Below, piece by piece: positions 1 through 8,557 of a DNA stretch of 34,792 nt. The notes beneath the pieces were generated by a model, which saw nothing but the letters and a program-made list of their open reading frames with translations, was not told the DNA's origin and did no database searches. Numbering within the stretch: position 1 is the first letter of the stretch; each line of letters begins with the position of its first letter. Origin of the DNA: Streptomyces sp. YIM 98790 (GTDB taxonomy: Bacteria > Actinomycetota > Actinomycetes > Streptomycetales > Streptomycetaceae). The translations under genes and the position numbers were made by a program. The stretch is taken from contig NZ_WTLH01000044.1 in the NCBI RefSeq assembly GCF_011421595.1, positions 1-34,792 on the forward strand, read 5' to 3'.

Positions 1-2099
1 GCGGCGGTCGCCGCGGCGACCGCCGCCGCCCCGGCCCGGCCGGGCCGGGTGCCGGGCGGGATGCGCCAGCGCATCCCGTTTCCCCCGCTGCGCACCGGCC
101 GGCCGAAACGGGAGGGCAGGACGGCCAGCACCCCGACCGCCACCACCGCGGTCAGTACCTCCACCAGCAGCAGTGTCAGCGCCACGTCGGGGGCGCCGGC
201 CAGCAGGAACCAGACGGTCACCAGCAGCCCGGTGACGCCCAGCAGGGCCAGCGCGACGAACGGCGAGCGGGTCAGCACGGTGGCGCCCACGGCCACGGCC
301 AGCAGCGCCAGCAGGGGCCATTCGGGCGCGATGGCGGGCGGGCCGCCCAGGGTGCCGGTGCCGCCGGCGGCCCATACCGCCCCGCCCAGGACCAGCAGGG
401 CCAGCAGCGGCCGGGCCAGGAACGCGGCCGTGCTGTCGCTGTGGTCGGGCCGGGCGACCAGGTGCCCGAAGCGCAGCAGGGAGTCGTAGCTGCGGGCGAA
501 CCCTTCGCGGGACTCGGGCATCCGCAGTACCAGCCGCTCCACCTGCTCCCGCCGCAGGAAGAGCAGCAGGCCCACCGCGATGGCCGTCGCCGACATGGCG
601 AGTTCCGCGGAGAAGCCGTGCCAGAACTCGTAGTGCGGGACGTGTGCCCCGGGGTCCACGGCGAGCACCGCCCGTTCCACCACCGGGTCCAGCAGCGGCA
701 CGCCGGGGCCGAGGACCAGCCCCAGCAGGGCCGCCACCGCGGGCGGAATGAGGAAGAGGTAGTCCGGCTCGTACAGGGTCCGCTGGGTGAGCCGGCCGCC
801 GCCGAACGCGCCGATCATGATCCGGGCCGCGTAGGCGAAGGTGAGGGCCGAGGCGGCCATCGCCACGCCGGCCGTGAGCCAGCCCGTCCAGGCGGCGCCC
901 CCGGTGTCGAGGTAGCCCTCGAAGAGTGATTCCTTGCTGACGAAGCCGATCAGCGGCGGCACCCCGGCCAGGGACAGGGCGGCCAGCGCGGTCATCGCCG
1001 CGCTGCGCGGCATCACCCGCCACAGCGCGCCCAGTTCGCGGATGTCGCGGCTGCCCGCTTCATGGTCGATGATGCCGACCAGCATGAACAGGGTCGCCTT
1101 GAACAGGGCGTGGGCCGTGGTGTGGAGCATGGCCGCGGCCAGGGCGGTCGGCGTGCCCACCCCGATGGCCGCCACGAGCAGTCCGAGCTGGCTGACGGTG
1201 GAGTAGGCGAGGATGCGTTTCAGGTCGTGCTGGCGCAGCGCCCACACCGCGCCGAGTACGGCGGTCAGCAGCCCGCCGGCGACCAGGGTGGCGGTCCACG
1301 GGGGTTCCCCGGCGTACAGGGCGGAGAAGCGGGCCAGCAGGTAGATCCCGGCCTTCACCATGGTGGCGGCGTGCAGGTAGGCGCTGACCGGGGTGATCGC
1401 GGCCATGGCCCCGGGCAGCCAGGACTGGAAGGGGAACTGCGCGGACTTGGTGAAGGCGGCGACCACGACGAGCACCCCGGCCGGCACGGCCAGCGGGGAG
1501 GCCAGCACCTGCGCAGGGTCGTCCAGGATGCCGGTGAGGGAGGTCGTGCCGGCGGCGATCGCCAGCAGTACCCCGGCCGCCAGCAGGGCGAGTCCGCCGG
1601 CCGCGGTGACCAGGAAGGCGCGGGCGGCGGGTACCGCTGCTTTCGGCCCGGCGTCGGCGATCAGCAGGAACGAGCAGACGGTGGTCGCCTCCCAGAACAC
1701 CACCAGCAGGATCACGTCGTCGGCCATGACCAGCCCGAGCATGGCGGCGGCGAACAGGGTGAGCAGGGTGTAGGTGGAGGTGTGCCGCTCGCCGGCCGGA
1801 AGGTAGCGGGAGCAGTAGGCCATGACCAGCGCGCCGACGCCGAGCACCAGCAGGGAGAACAGGCCGGCCAGCCCGTCGAGGCGGAGGGCGAACGCCACGT
1901 CCAGGTCCGGCAGCCAGAGCCACGACACGGTAACGGGGCGGTCCTCGGGGCCCCAGGGGATGAGGAAGGCGAGCAGCGCGCCGACCGCGAGGAAGCCCGC
2001 GGTGAGCGGGTAACCGGTGGCGCGGCCGAGCCGCCGGTCCAGCAGGGGTACCGCGGCGGCCAGCGCCAGCACGGCGGCGAGGGCGAGGACCAGCAGCAC
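1..2099 (-). CDS. mrpA: Mrp-type Na+/H+ antiporter subunit A (MrpA/MnhA), C-terminus cut by window edge
   Basis: Polytopic membrane protein of the NuoL/MrpA family, the large proton/cation-translocating subunit of Mrp antiporters. About 699 codons are visible and the gene runs off the left edge. Family motifs read directly: an early membrane Glu in VVFWEATT, the Lys-containing helix AAFTKSAQFPFQSWLPGAM, HAATMVKAGIYLLA, AYSTVSQLGLL and HALFKATLFMLVGIIDHEAG. What separates it from NuoL is the C-terminal part, GAPDVALTLLLVEVLT followed by VLPSRF, typical of the MrpA extension (DUF4040-like). The start is GTG at 2099 behind an AAGGAGG ribosome site. The remaining mrp subunits would be expected beyond the left edge; that is inference. 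Stand-alone hydrogenase-type or NuoL-like subunits are the alternative, less likely given the C-terminal motif. Confidence 0.88.
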   Translation of the reverse strand, partial: MLLVLALAAVLALAAAVPLLDRRLGRATGYPLTAGFLAVGALLAFLIPWGPEDRPVTVSWLWLPDLDVAFALRLDGLAGLFSLLVLGVGALVMAYCSRYLPAGERHTSTYTLLTLFAAAMLGLVMADDVILLVVFWEATTVCSFLLIADAGPKAAVPAARAFLVTAAGGLALLAAGVLLAIAAGTTSLTGILDDPAQVLASPLAVPAGVLVVVAAFTKSAQFPFQSWLPGAMAAITPVSAYLHAATMVKAGIYLLARFSALYAGEPPWTATLVAGGLLTAVLGAVWALRQHDLKRILAYSTVSQLGLLVAAIGVGTPTALAAAMLHTTAHALFKATLFMLVGIIDHEAGSRDIRELGALWRVMPRSAAMTALAALSLAGVPPLIGFVSKESLFEGYLDTGGAAWTGWLTAGVAMAASALTFAYAARIMIGAFGGGRLTQRTLYEPDYLFLIPPAVAALLGLVLGPGVPLLDPVVERAVLAVDPGAHVPHYEFWHGFSAELAMSATAIAVGLLLFLRREQVERLVLRMPESREGFARSYDSLLRFGHLVARPDHSDSTAAFLARPLLALLVLGGAVWAAGGTGTLGGPPAIAPEWPLLALLAVAVGATVLTRSPFVALALLGVTGLLVTVWFLLAGAPDVALTLLLVEVLTAVVAVGVLAVLPSRFGRPVRSGGNGMRWRIPPGTRPGRAGAAAVAAATA

Positions 2100-2225
2100 G
2101 CGGGGAGCCCTCCTTCGGTTGCCGCCAGACGACGCGTCGCGCGGAGTCTCCACCAGCGTCCCAGGAATACCGGGTGGAATTGCGGAAATACGGTCATACC
2201 GGCATGTCGGCTGAGCAAGCGCTTA

Positions 2226-2254
2226 TTGACACGGGTTCGTGGCGGCTCCATGCT
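2226..2254 (+). promoter_or_regulatory. Predicted promoter of the oxidoreductase gene
   Basis: A perfect -35 TTGACA (2226-2231) is followed after 17 bp by CATGCT (2249-2254), which keeps the A and T of the -10 box. It lies about 90 bp before the start of the downstream oxidoreductase gene and fits a housekeeping sigma factor. The -10 match is weak. Confidence 0.5.
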
Positions 2255-2267
2255 CATGCCCCGGTGG

Positions 2268-2286
2268 TGTTTCAGTGGCTGAAACA
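2268..2286 (+). promoter_or_regulatory. Operator-like inverted repeat
   Basis: TGTTTCAG-TGG-CTGAAACA is a perfect 8-bp inverted repeat with a 3-bp centre. It starts 13 bp after the predicted -10 box, across or just after the transcription start, and 57 bp before the oxidoreductase start codon. This is where a dimeric repressor would bind; the regulator is not identifiable here. Confidence 0.6.
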
Positions 2287-2342
2287 TCTCTGCGGTGATC
2301 CCGACGAGTCCGTGACCTTCCCGAGCAGCCCGAGGAGTACCC

Positions 2343-3392
2343 ATGACCCTGCCCGCCACCGGCCGCGCCTGGCATCTCACCGCCCGCCCGCACGGCTGGC
2401 CCGCCCCGGAGTGCTTCGCACTGCGCGAGGAGCCGGTCCGGCCCCCGGAGGAGGGCGAGATCACGGTGCGCAACCTCCACCTTTCGGTGGACCCCTACAT
2501 GCGCGGCCGGATGAACGACGTGAAGTCCTATGTGCCGCCGTTCCGGCTGGACGAGCCCATGGACGGCGGCGCGGTGGGCGAGGTGCTCGCCTCCCGGGCG
2601 CCGGGGTTCACGGCCGGCGACCATGTGCTGCACGGCCTCGGCTGGCGCGAGTACGCCACCCTGCCCGCCCGGCACGCCACCGCCGTCTCCGCCGAGGCCG
2701 CCCCGCTCACCGCCTATCTGGGTGTGCTCGGCATGCCCGGCCTGACCGCCTGGGCCGGGCTGCTGGAGGCCGCGGCCTTCCGGAGGGGCGATGCCGTCTT
2801 CGTCTCCGGCGCGGCCGGCGCGGTGGGCGGACTGGCCGGCCAGATCGCCCGGCTCAAGGGCGCCTCGCGGGTGGTGGGCAGCGCCGGATCGGATGACAAG
2901 GTCCGCCTGCTCACCGAGGAGTACGGCTTCAACGCCGCCTTCAACTACCGTTCCGGGCCGGTCCGCGAGCAGCTGCGCGCCGCCGCCCCGGACGGCATCG
3001 ACGTCTACTTCGACAATGTCGGCGGCGACCATCTGGAAGCCGCCATCGGCGCCCTGCGCACCCACGGCCGGATCGCGGTGTGCGGGATGATCGCCCAGTA
3101 CAACGCCACCGAACCGCCCGCCGCCCCGCGCAATCTGGCGCTGGTCATCGGCAAGCGGCTGCGCATCCAGGGCTTCCTGGTGAACGACCACAGGGAGCTG
3201 CGCCCGGCCTTCGTGGAGCAGGTCGGCGGCTGGCTGCGCAGCGGCGAACTCCGTTACCGGGAGACCGTGGTGAAGGGCATCGGCCATGCCGCGGACGCCT
3301 TCCTCGGCCTGCTGCGCGGCGACAACACCGGGAAGATGATCGTCACCCTGGACGACGGCCCGGAAGGCCCGGACGGCTCCGCGCACGGCTGA
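2343..3392 (+). CDS. Zinc-free NADP-dependent oxidoreductase (MDR family, CurA/alkenal reductase type)
   Basis: A 349-aa medium-chain dehydrogenase/reductase of the leukotriene B4 dehydrogenase/CurA group, which reduces the C=C bond of alpha,beta-unsaturated carbonyls with NADPH. Seen in the sequence: N-terminal LSVDPYMRGRM, typical of this group; the cofactor loop SGAAGAVGGLAGQIARLKG; FDNVGGDHLEAAI; and a C-terminal NTGKMIV. No structural zinc cysteine cluster is present. The length is normal for the family. The ATG at 2343 is preceded by a GAGGAG site. The gene is transcribed alone, divergently from mrpA, with its own promoter and dyad, so induction by a reactive electrophile or quinone is plausible but inferred. 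The exact substrate cannot be read from sequence. Confidence 0.9.
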   Translation: MTLPATGRAWHLTARPHGWPAPECFALREEPVRPPEEGEITVRNLHLSVDPYMRGRMNDVKSYVPPFRLDEPMDGGAVGEVLASRAPGFTAGDHVLHGLGWREYATLPARHATAVSAEAAPLTAYLGVLGMPGLTAWAGLLEAAAFRRGDAVFVSGAAGAVGGLAGQIARLKGASRVVGSAGSDDKVRLLTEEYGFNAAFNYRSGPVREQLRAAAPDGIDVYFDNVGGDHLEAAIGALRTHGRIAVCGMIAQYNATEPPAAPRNLALVIGKRLRIQGFLVNDHRELRPAFVEQVGGWLRSGELRYRETVVKGIGHAADAFLGLLRGDNTGKMIVTLDDGPEGPDGSAHG

Positions 3393-3438
3393 GAAGCCGG
3401 GCATTCCGGAACGCCGCCGCCGTTTCCCGCCCGATGCA

Positions 3439-3467
3439 TTGACCGTGACGCGGCTCACCTCTACCGT
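3439..3467 (+). promoter_or_regulatory. Promoter of the sugar ABC transporter operon
   Basis: TTGACC (3439-3444), a 17-bp spacer and TACCGT (3462-3467) form a good actinomycete housekeeping promoter. Transcription would start near 3474, inside the operator elements that follow. The same layout recurs before the GH51 gene and, on the other strand, before the enolase-superfamily operon. Confidence 0.7.
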
Positions 3468-3469
3468 CC

Positions 3470-3506
3470 CGTTCGAGTATCCGATCGGCATTCGATATAT
3501 CGAACG
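3470..3506 (+). promoter_or_regulatory. TTCGA-type operator of the ABC operon
   Basis: Two elements lie just after the -10 box: GTTCGAG (3471-3477) and the perfect 14-bp palindrome TTCGATATATCGAA (3491-3504). CGTTCGA at 3470-3476 and TCGAACG at 3500-3506 are also inverted repeats. The centres of the two elements are 23 bp apart, the same distance as between the two elements before the GH51 gene. The position suggests repression; the bound factor is unknown. Confidence 0.65.
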
Positions 3507-3542
3507 AACCTCTCCTGACCCCACCGACCGAGAGGGGACGGT

Positions 3543-4922
3543 ATGAGCCGCATACCCCACCACCCCCGCCACTCCACCGCGCCGCCCCCCGGCCGCACCG
3601 GCGGAGCGCCCCGGCCCACACGCCGCGGCCTGCTCGCCGGTGCGGCCGGCCTCGGCGCACTGACCGCGCTGGGCGGCGTCTCCGGCTGCGCCTCGCCCGC
3701 CGCGCTGGCCGCCGACGCCGACCGGGTCCGCTTCTGGAATCTCTTCAGCGGCGGCGACGGCCAGAACATGCGCCAACTTTTGAATCGTTTTCGTCGGGAT
3801 CATCCGGACATTCCGGTTGACGACACCACCCTTGCCTGGGGAGACCCCTACTACACCAAGCTCGCCATGGCCGGCGCCGGCGGCCGGGCCCCGGAACTGG
3901 CCGTCATGCACCTGGGCCGGATCACCGGCTTCGCCCCGGGCCGGCTGCTGGACCCCATCGACACCGGACTGCTGGAGCAGCACGGCATCCGCCGCGAGGA
4001 CTTCAACCCCCTGCTGTGGGACCGGGCCGTGGTCGACGGCAAGCTCTACGGGCTGCCGCTCGACATCCACCCCTCGGTCTGCTACTACAACCGCCCCGCC
4101 TGCCGGGACGCCGGACTCCTCGGCGACGACGGACGGCTGGCCGAGATCACCGGCGCCGAGGACTTCCTCGCCGCACTCGGCGCCGTGCGCGAGGTGATCG
4201 GCCAGTCGCCGCTGGGCTGGAACGCCCTGGCACCCGTCGAGTGCTGGTGGACCTTCCTCTCCCTCTACACCCAGACCGGCGGCACCATCCTCGCCGAGGA
4301 CGCCGCCGCCATCACCCTGGACGACGACCGCGCCGCCGAGGTGCTGGCCTTCCTGGCCCGGCTGGTCGCCGAGGAGTACGCCGTCCCCGGCCAGGACCTG
4401 GTCGGCTACCTGGTCAACGGCGGCGGCTTCGTCTGGTTCGGCAACTGGCTGGTCATCAACTTCAACGACGCCGGGCTGGACTACGGCGCCCGCCCCTTCC
4501 CCACGCTGTTCGGCACCCCGGCCGGGCAGGCCGAGTCGCACTGCTTCGTCCTGCCCCACCAGCGCGGGCGCGGCGGCCGGGCCAACGAGGCCGCCCATCT
4601 GCTGATGGCCTGGCTGGTCTCCCACAGCCTGGCCTGGGCGGAGGCCAGCCACGTCCCCGCCTACCTGCCGGTGCTCTCCGACCCGGAGTACCTGGCGCTC
4701 CAGCCGCAGGCCGAATACCGGGCCGCCATGGACCGGGCGGTCTTCGACCCGCCGGCCTGGTTCAGCGGCACCAACTCCCGCATCCAGCAGGAGGTCGGCG
4801 TCCACATCTCGGCCGCCGCCATGGGCCAGGTCTCCCCGGCCGACGGGGTGCGCGGCATGCGCGACGCCCTGGGCCGGCTGCTGGCCACCCGCAACCCGTT
4901 CGGCGAGGGGAGCGCCGCATGA
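3543..4922 (+). CDS. Sugar ABC transporter substrate-binding lipoprotein (CUT1, family 1)
   Basis: A 459-aa extracellular solute-binding protein of family 1. The N-terminus has a twin-arginine motif (TRRGLL, Arg 27-28), a hydrophobic stretch and a lipobox VSGC with the lipidated Cys near residue 49, so it should be exported, probably by Tat, and anchored to the outer face of the membrane. The body contains RVRFWNLFSGGDGQNM, typical of the first strand of these proteins. It begins at ATG 3543 after a GAGGGGACGG site. The two permease genes follow with 4-bp ATGA overlaps. The GH51 gene after the operon, sharing its operator motif, suggests arabino-oligosaccharides as cargo; this is inference, and xylo- or galacto-oligosaccharides are possible. 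Confidence 0.92.
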   Translation: MSRIPHHPRHSTAPPPGRTGGAPRPTRRGLLAGAAGLGALTALGGVSGCASPAALAADADRVRFWNLFSGGDGQNMRQLLNRFRRDHPDIPVDDTTLAWGDPYYTKLAMAGAGGRAPELAVMHLGRITGFAPGRLLDPIDTGLLEQHGIRREDFNPLLWDRAVVDGKLYGLPLDIHPSVCYYNRPACRDAGLLGDDGRLAEITGAEDFLAALGAVREVIGQSPLGWNALAPVECWWTFLSLYTQTGGTILAEDAAAITLDDDRAAEVLAFLARLVAEEYAVPGQDLVGYLVNGGGFVWFGNWLVINFNDAGLDYGARPFPTLFGTPAGQAESHCFVLPHQRGRGGRANEAAHLLMAWLVSHSLAWAEASHVPAYLPVLSDPEYLALQPQAEYRAAMDRAVFDPPAWFSGTNSRIQQEVGVHISAAAMGQVSPADGVRGMRDALGRLLATRNPFGEGSAA

Positions 4923-5932
4923 GCAGCACCGCCGCCACCCCGGCCTCCTCCCCGTCTCCCTCCCCCTCCCCGTCCTCCGCCCCGCCGTCCGGCCGCCCGG
5001 ACTCCGCCGCCGGCCGGCGCCGGGCCGCGCCGGGCGGGTCCGCGGCCCGCCTGAAGCGGGCGCTGAACCGCCTGGACGGCACGTTCCAGCACGGCGCCTG
5101 GTTCCTCGTCCCCTTCCTCGCCCTGTACGCCCTCTTCCTGGTCTGGCCGCTGCTCTCCGGCATCTGGTACAGCCTGAACGAGACCAATCTGGCGGGCATC
5201 GACACCGAGTTCATCGGGCTGGACAACTACCGCGAGGCGTTCGACGACCCGGCGGTGTGGGACTCGCTGCGCAACACCCTGGTGTTCACCGCCCTGGTCA
5301 CCCCGATGATCGTGATCACCGCCTTCGGGCTGGCTCTGCTCACCCACCACCTGAAGTACGGCACCTGGTTCTGGCGGCTGGCCTTCTTCGCGCCCTTCCT
5401 GCTGCCCTCGGCCGTGGTCTCCGACCTGTGGGAGTGGATGTACCAGCCGGACTTCGGCCTGTTCAACAACGCCCTCGGCACCCGGGTGCCCTGGCTGCTG
5501 GAAGGCGGCTGGGCGATGTTCTCGGTGGCGCTGACCACCCTGTGGTGGACGGTCGGCTTCGCCTACCTGCTCTACCTGGCCGCCCTGCACGCCATCCCGC
5601 CGCATCTGTACGAGGCGGCGGAACTGGACGGGGCCGGGCCGCTGAAGCGGTTGTGGCACATCACCGTGCCCATGGTGCGCTCCGTCACCGGGCTGATCGT
5701 GATCCTCACCCTGCTGGCCTCCCTCCAGGTCTTCGACCAGATCTTCCTGATGACCAACGGCGGGCCCAACAACGAGACCCGGCCGGTGGTGCAGTACATC
5801 GTCCAGCAGGGCTTCACCGGCTACCGGATCGGCTACGCCTCGGCCATCTCCTACATCGTCTTCGTCCTGATCGTCTCCGTCACGCTGCTGCGGCTGCTGG
5901 CGGTCCGCAAGCGTGAGGAGGATCTGCGATGA
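4919..5932 (+). CDS. Sugar ABC transporter permease (MalF/AraP type)
   Basis: A 337-aa inner-membrane permease. A Ser/Pro-rich cytoplasmic tail of about 40 residues precedes six predicted membrane helices. The ABC coupling loop (EAA motif) is clear at about residues 232-251, beginning EAAELDGAGPLKRLW. The ATG overlaps the stop of the binding-protein gene (ATGA), which implies translational coupling. The next gene overlaps in the same way. No ATPase is encoded in the operon. In Streptomyces such CUT1 systems usually share the MsiK ATPase encoded elsewhere; that is family knowledge, not seen here. Confidence 0.93.
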   Translation: MSSTAATPASSPSPSPSPSSAPPSGRPDSAAGRRRAAPGGSAARLKRALNRLDGTFQHGAWFLVPFLALYALFLVWPLLSGIWYSLNETNLAGIDTEFIGLDNYREAFDDPAVWDSLRNTLVFTALVTPMIVITAFGLALLTHHLKYGTWFWRLAFFAPFLLPSAVVSDLWEWMYQPDFGLFNNALGTRVPWLLEGGWAMFSVALTTLWWTVGFAYLLYLAALHAIPPHLYEAAELDGAGPLKRLWHITVPMVRSVTGLIVILTLLASLQVFDQIFLMTNGGPNNETRPVVQYIVQQGFTGYRIGYASAISYIVFVLIVSVTLLRLLAVRKREEDLR

Positions 5933-6834
5933 CCACCGCGACCGCGACCGCGACCGCCGACGGGGCCGCCGCGTCCGCCACGTCCACCGCGTCCGCCCGG
6001 CCGCCGTGGCTGCGCCGCAACGCCGGCCAGCTCGCCCTGACCGCCGTCGCCCTGCCGCTGGCCCTGCTCTGGCTGGTGCCGTTCGGCTGGGCGCTCTCCA
6101 CCTCGCTCAAGCCGGAGGGCGAGACCCAGGTCCTGCCGGTGCACTGGCTTCCCGAGGACTTCACCCTGGCCGCGTACCGCAGCGTGCTGGGCGAGGGCGA
6201 CCTCTTCGTCTGGCTGCTGAACTCGGTGATCGTCTCGGCAGGGGTGACGGCGCTGTGCGTGGCGGTCTCGGCGACCGCCGCCTACGGCTTCGCCCGCACC
6301 CGATTCCGCTTCCGGCGCGCCCTGTTCGGGCTCACCCTGGCCGGGATCATGGTGCCGGGCACGGTGCTCACCGCTCCGCTGTTCGCCACCATGCGCTCGC
6401 TGGGGCTGGTGGACACCTACTGGGGCATCATCCTGCCGCAGGTGGTGGCGCCCGCCATGGTGTTCATCCTCTACACCTTCTTCCGCGGCATCCCGCGGGA
6501 GCTGGAGGAGGCCGCCGTGCTGGACGGGGCCGGACGCTGGCGGATCTTCCTCACCCTCGTGCTTCCGCTGTCCCGCCCGGTGCTGGCGGCGGTGTCGATC
6601 TTCGTCTTCATCGTCTCCTGGAACAACTTCATGTGGCCCTTCCTGGTCACCACCGACCCGGATCTGGCGACCCTGCCGGTCGGCCTGGCCACCGTGCAGT
6701 CCTCCTTCGGCGTGCGGTGGGCCCAGCTGATGGCCGGGGCGCTGCTGGCGGCGCTGCCGCTGCTGGTGGTGTTCGTCTTCTTCCAGCGGCAGATCGTGCG
6801 CGGCGTGGCACACACCGGCATCGCGGGCTCCTGA
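5929..6834 (+). CDS. Sugar ABC transporter permease (MalG/AraQ type)
   Basis: A 301-aa second permease of the same importer. A low-complexity Thr/Ala N-terminus (about 25 residues) leads into six predicted helices. The EAA loop lies at about residues 194-213, beginning EEAAVLDGAGRWRIF. The start codon overlaps the preceding stop (ATGA). It is the last gene of the operon; a strong hairpin terminator begins about 36 bp after its stop. Together with the upstream gene it forms the membrane channel for a sugar or oligosaccharide. Confidence 0.93.
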   Translation: MTTATATATADGAAASATSTASARPPWLRRNAGQLALTAVALPLALLWLVPFGWALSTSLKPEGETQVLPVHWLPEDFTLAAYRSVLGEGDLFVWLLNSVIVSAGVTALCVAVSATAAYGFARTRFRFRRALFGLTLAGIMVPGTVLTAPLFATMRSLGLVDTYWGIILPQVVAPAMVFILYTFFRGIPRELEEAAVLDGAGRWRIFLTLVLPLSRPVLAAVSIFVFIVSWNNFMWPFLVTTDPDLATLPVGLATVQSSFGVRWAQLMAGALLAALPLLVVFVFFQRQIVRGVAHTGIAGS

Positions 6835-6870
6835 GCCGACGCCGGACGCCGGAGCCGGACGCCGTGCCGG

Positions 6871-6911
6871 GGCGGCGGGTGCTCCCCGTTGACCGGGGTG
6901 CACCCGCCGCC
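6871..6911 (+). terminator. Hairpin terminator of the ABC operon
   Basis: GGCGGCGGGTGC (6871-6882) pairs with GCACCCGCCGCC (6900-6911). After one T/T mismatch a further CCCCG/CGGGG pairing closes a 5-nt loop (6889-6893). There is no long U-tract, as is common in actinomycetes. The loop and 3' arm also contain the -35 and spacer of the next promoter. Confidence 0.75.
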
Positions 6912-6917
6912 TACAGT
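6889..6917 (+). promoter_or_regulatory. Promoter of the GH51 gene, embedded in the terminator
   Basis: TTGACC (6889-6894), a 17-bp spacer and TACAGT (6912-6917) form a strong promoter. The -35 hexamer sits in the loop of the preceding terminator and the spacer is its 3' arm. The predicted transcription start is near 6924. Confidence 0.7.
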
Positions 6918-6930
6918 CTCCCTGCGCCCA

Positions 6931-6964
6931 TTGTTCGAAACGCCGACCGACGTACGAAATTTCG
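6931..6964 (+). promoter_or_regulatory. TTCGAA operator of the GH51 gene
   Basis: TTGTTCGAAA (6931-6940) is followed by the perfect palindrome CGAAATTTCG (6955-6964); their centres are 23 bp apart. Both lie just after the predicted transcription start and before the start codon at 7000. The 10-mer TTGTTCGAAA is found unchanged before the enolase-superfamily operon (16560-16569). Confidence 0.65.
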
Positions 6965-6999
6965 GACTCCCGTACATCCGCACACTTCCGAGGACCCCT

Positions 7000-8532
7000 A
7001 TGAGCGCTCCGCCTTCCGCCGGCACCGCCCGTTTCGCCCTCGACCCCGACTTCGCCGTGGGGACGGCCGACCCGCGCCTGTTCGGCTCGTTCGTGGAACA
7101 CCTCGGCCGCTGCGTCTACACCGGCATCTACGAGCCGGGCCACCCCAGCGCCGACGAACAGGGTCTGCGCACCGACGTGCTGGAGCTGATCCGGGAACTG
7201 GGCGTCACCGCCATCCGCTACCCGGGCGGCAACTTCGTCTCCGGCTACCGCTGGGAGGACGGCGTCGGCCCCAGGGACAAGCGCCCGCGCCGGCTCGACC
7301 CGGCCTGGCGCTCCACCGAGACCAACCAGTTCGGGCTGTCCGAGTTCATGGACTTCCTCCGCAAGGTCGGCGGCGAGCCCATGATGGCGGTCAACCTCGG
7401 CACCCGCGGCGTCGAGGACGCCATGCGGCTGCTGGAGTACGCCAACCACCCCGGCGGCACCGAACTGTCCGACCTGCGCGCCGCGCACGGCGACAAGGAC
7501 CCGTTCGGCATCCGGCTGTGGTGCCTGGGCAACGAGATGGACGGCCCCTGGCAGATCGGCCACAAGAGCGCCGAGGAGTACGGCGCGCTCGCCACGGCCA
7601 CCGCCCGCGCCATGCGCATGATCGACCCCACGCTGGAACTCGTCGCCTGCGGCAGCTCCGGACAGTCCATGCCGACCTTCGCCGCCTGGGAGTCCACCGT
7701 CCTCCAGCACGCCTACGAGGAGGTGGACTACATCTCCATGCACGCCTACTACGAGGAGCTGGACGGCGACCGCGACTCCTTCCTGGCCTCCGCCGTGGAC
7801 ACCGAGTCGTTCATCGAGAACGTGGTGGCCACCTGCGACCACGTGGGCGCCCGGCTGAAGTCGAAGAAGAAGATCAACATCTCCTTCGACGAGTGGAACG
7901 TCTGGTACATGAACAACCCCGAGTCCTCGGTGATGACCCCGCCCGAGGACTGGGCGGAGGCCCCGCGCCTGCTGGAGGACAACTACTCGGTGACCGACGC
8001 GGTGGTCTTCGGCTCGCTGCTGATCGCCCTGCTGCGCCACGCCGACCGGGTCAAGGTGGCCTGCCTGGCGCAGCTCGTGAACGTGATCGCGCCGATCCTC
8101 ACCGAGCCGGGCGGCCCGGCCTGGCGGCAGACCACCTTCTTCCCCTTCGCCCAGGCATCCCGGTACGGGCGCGGCACGGTGCTCCAGGTGCGGCCGGAGA
8201 GCCCGGTGTACCAGACCGCGAAGTACGGCGAGGTGCCGCTGCTGCACGCCACCGCGGTGCGGGACGAGGACAGCGGCGCGGTCACGGTCTTCGCGGTGAA
8301 CCGCAGCCGGACCGAGCCGCTGCCGCTGGAGGTCGCGCTGCGCGGGCTCGGGCAGGGCGAGGTCGTGGAGCACAGCGTGCTGGCGGACGCCGACCCGGAC
8401 GCCCGCAACACCCTGGAGCAGCCGGAGCGGGTCCGGCCGCACACCGCCGCGCCGGGCACCACCTCCCTGACCGGCGGCGTGCTGCACACCACCCTGGAAC
8501 CGCTCTCCTGGAACGTCATCCGGCTCCGCTAG
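7000..8532 (+). CDS. abfA: GH51 alpha-L-arabinofuranosidase
   Basis: A 510-aa glycoside hydrolase of family 51, releasing terminal alpha-L-arabinofuranose from arabinan, arabinoxylan or their oligosaccharides. Motifs: N-terminal FGSFVEHLGRCVYTGIYEPG; RYPGGNFVSGYRWEDGVGP; the acid/base Glu at about residue 179 in WCLGNEMDGPW; and the nucleophile Glu at about 298 in FDEWNVWY. A C-terminal beta-sandwich follows. No signal peptide is seen, so it should be cytoplasmic, acting on oligomers brought in by the preceding ABC importer. The start at 7000 was chosen because family similarity begins there and a CCGAGGA site precedes it; an in-frame ATG at 6889 lies upstream of the promoter -10 box. The length matches the family. 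Confidence 0.95.
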   Translation: MSAPPSAGTARFALDPDFAVGTADPRLFGSFVEHLGRCVYTGIYEPGHPSADEQGLRTDVLELIRELGVTAIRYPGGNFVSGYRWEDGVGPRDKRPRRLDPAWRSTETNQFGLSEFMDFLRKVGGEPMMAVNLGTRGVEDAMRLLEYANHPGGTELSDLRAAHGDKDPFGIRLWCLGNEMDGPWQIGHKSAEEYGALATATARAMRMIDPTLELVACGSSGQSMPTFAAWESTVLQHAYEEVDYISMHAYYEELDGDRDSFLASAVDTESFIENVVATCDHVGARLKSKKKINISFDEWNVWYMNNPESSVMTPPEDWAEAPRLLEDNYSVTDAVVFGSLLIALLRHADRVKVACLAQLVNVIAPILTEPGGPAWRQTTFFPFAQASRYGRGTVLQVRPESPVYQTAKYGEVPLLHATAVRDEDSGAVTVFAVNRSRTEPLPLEVALRGLGQGEVVEHSVLADADPDARNTLEQPERVRPHTAAPGTTSLTGGVLHTTLEPLSWNVIRLR

Positions 8533-8557
8533 GCGGTGCGGCGGGCGGGACGGCGTC

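Noticed and set aside
49..2282. Long plus-strand frames opposite the antiporter gene
   Set aside because: They are Arg/Gly/Gln-rich shadows; the minus frame gives clear MrpA motifs throughout.
2223..4805. An 860-codon minus-strand open frame
   Set aside because: It is antisense to the oxidoreductase and binding-protein genes, with Gly/Ala/Gln/Val-rich low-complexity sequence and no domain.
3543..6834. A missing ATPase in the ABC operon as a sign of damage
   Set aside because: Streptomyces CUT1 sugar importers normally share a common ATPase encoded elsewhere.
5851..8487. An 878-codon minus frame and a 914-codon plus frame over the GH51 region
   Set aside because: Products of high GC content; the permease and GH51 frames carry the conserved motifs.
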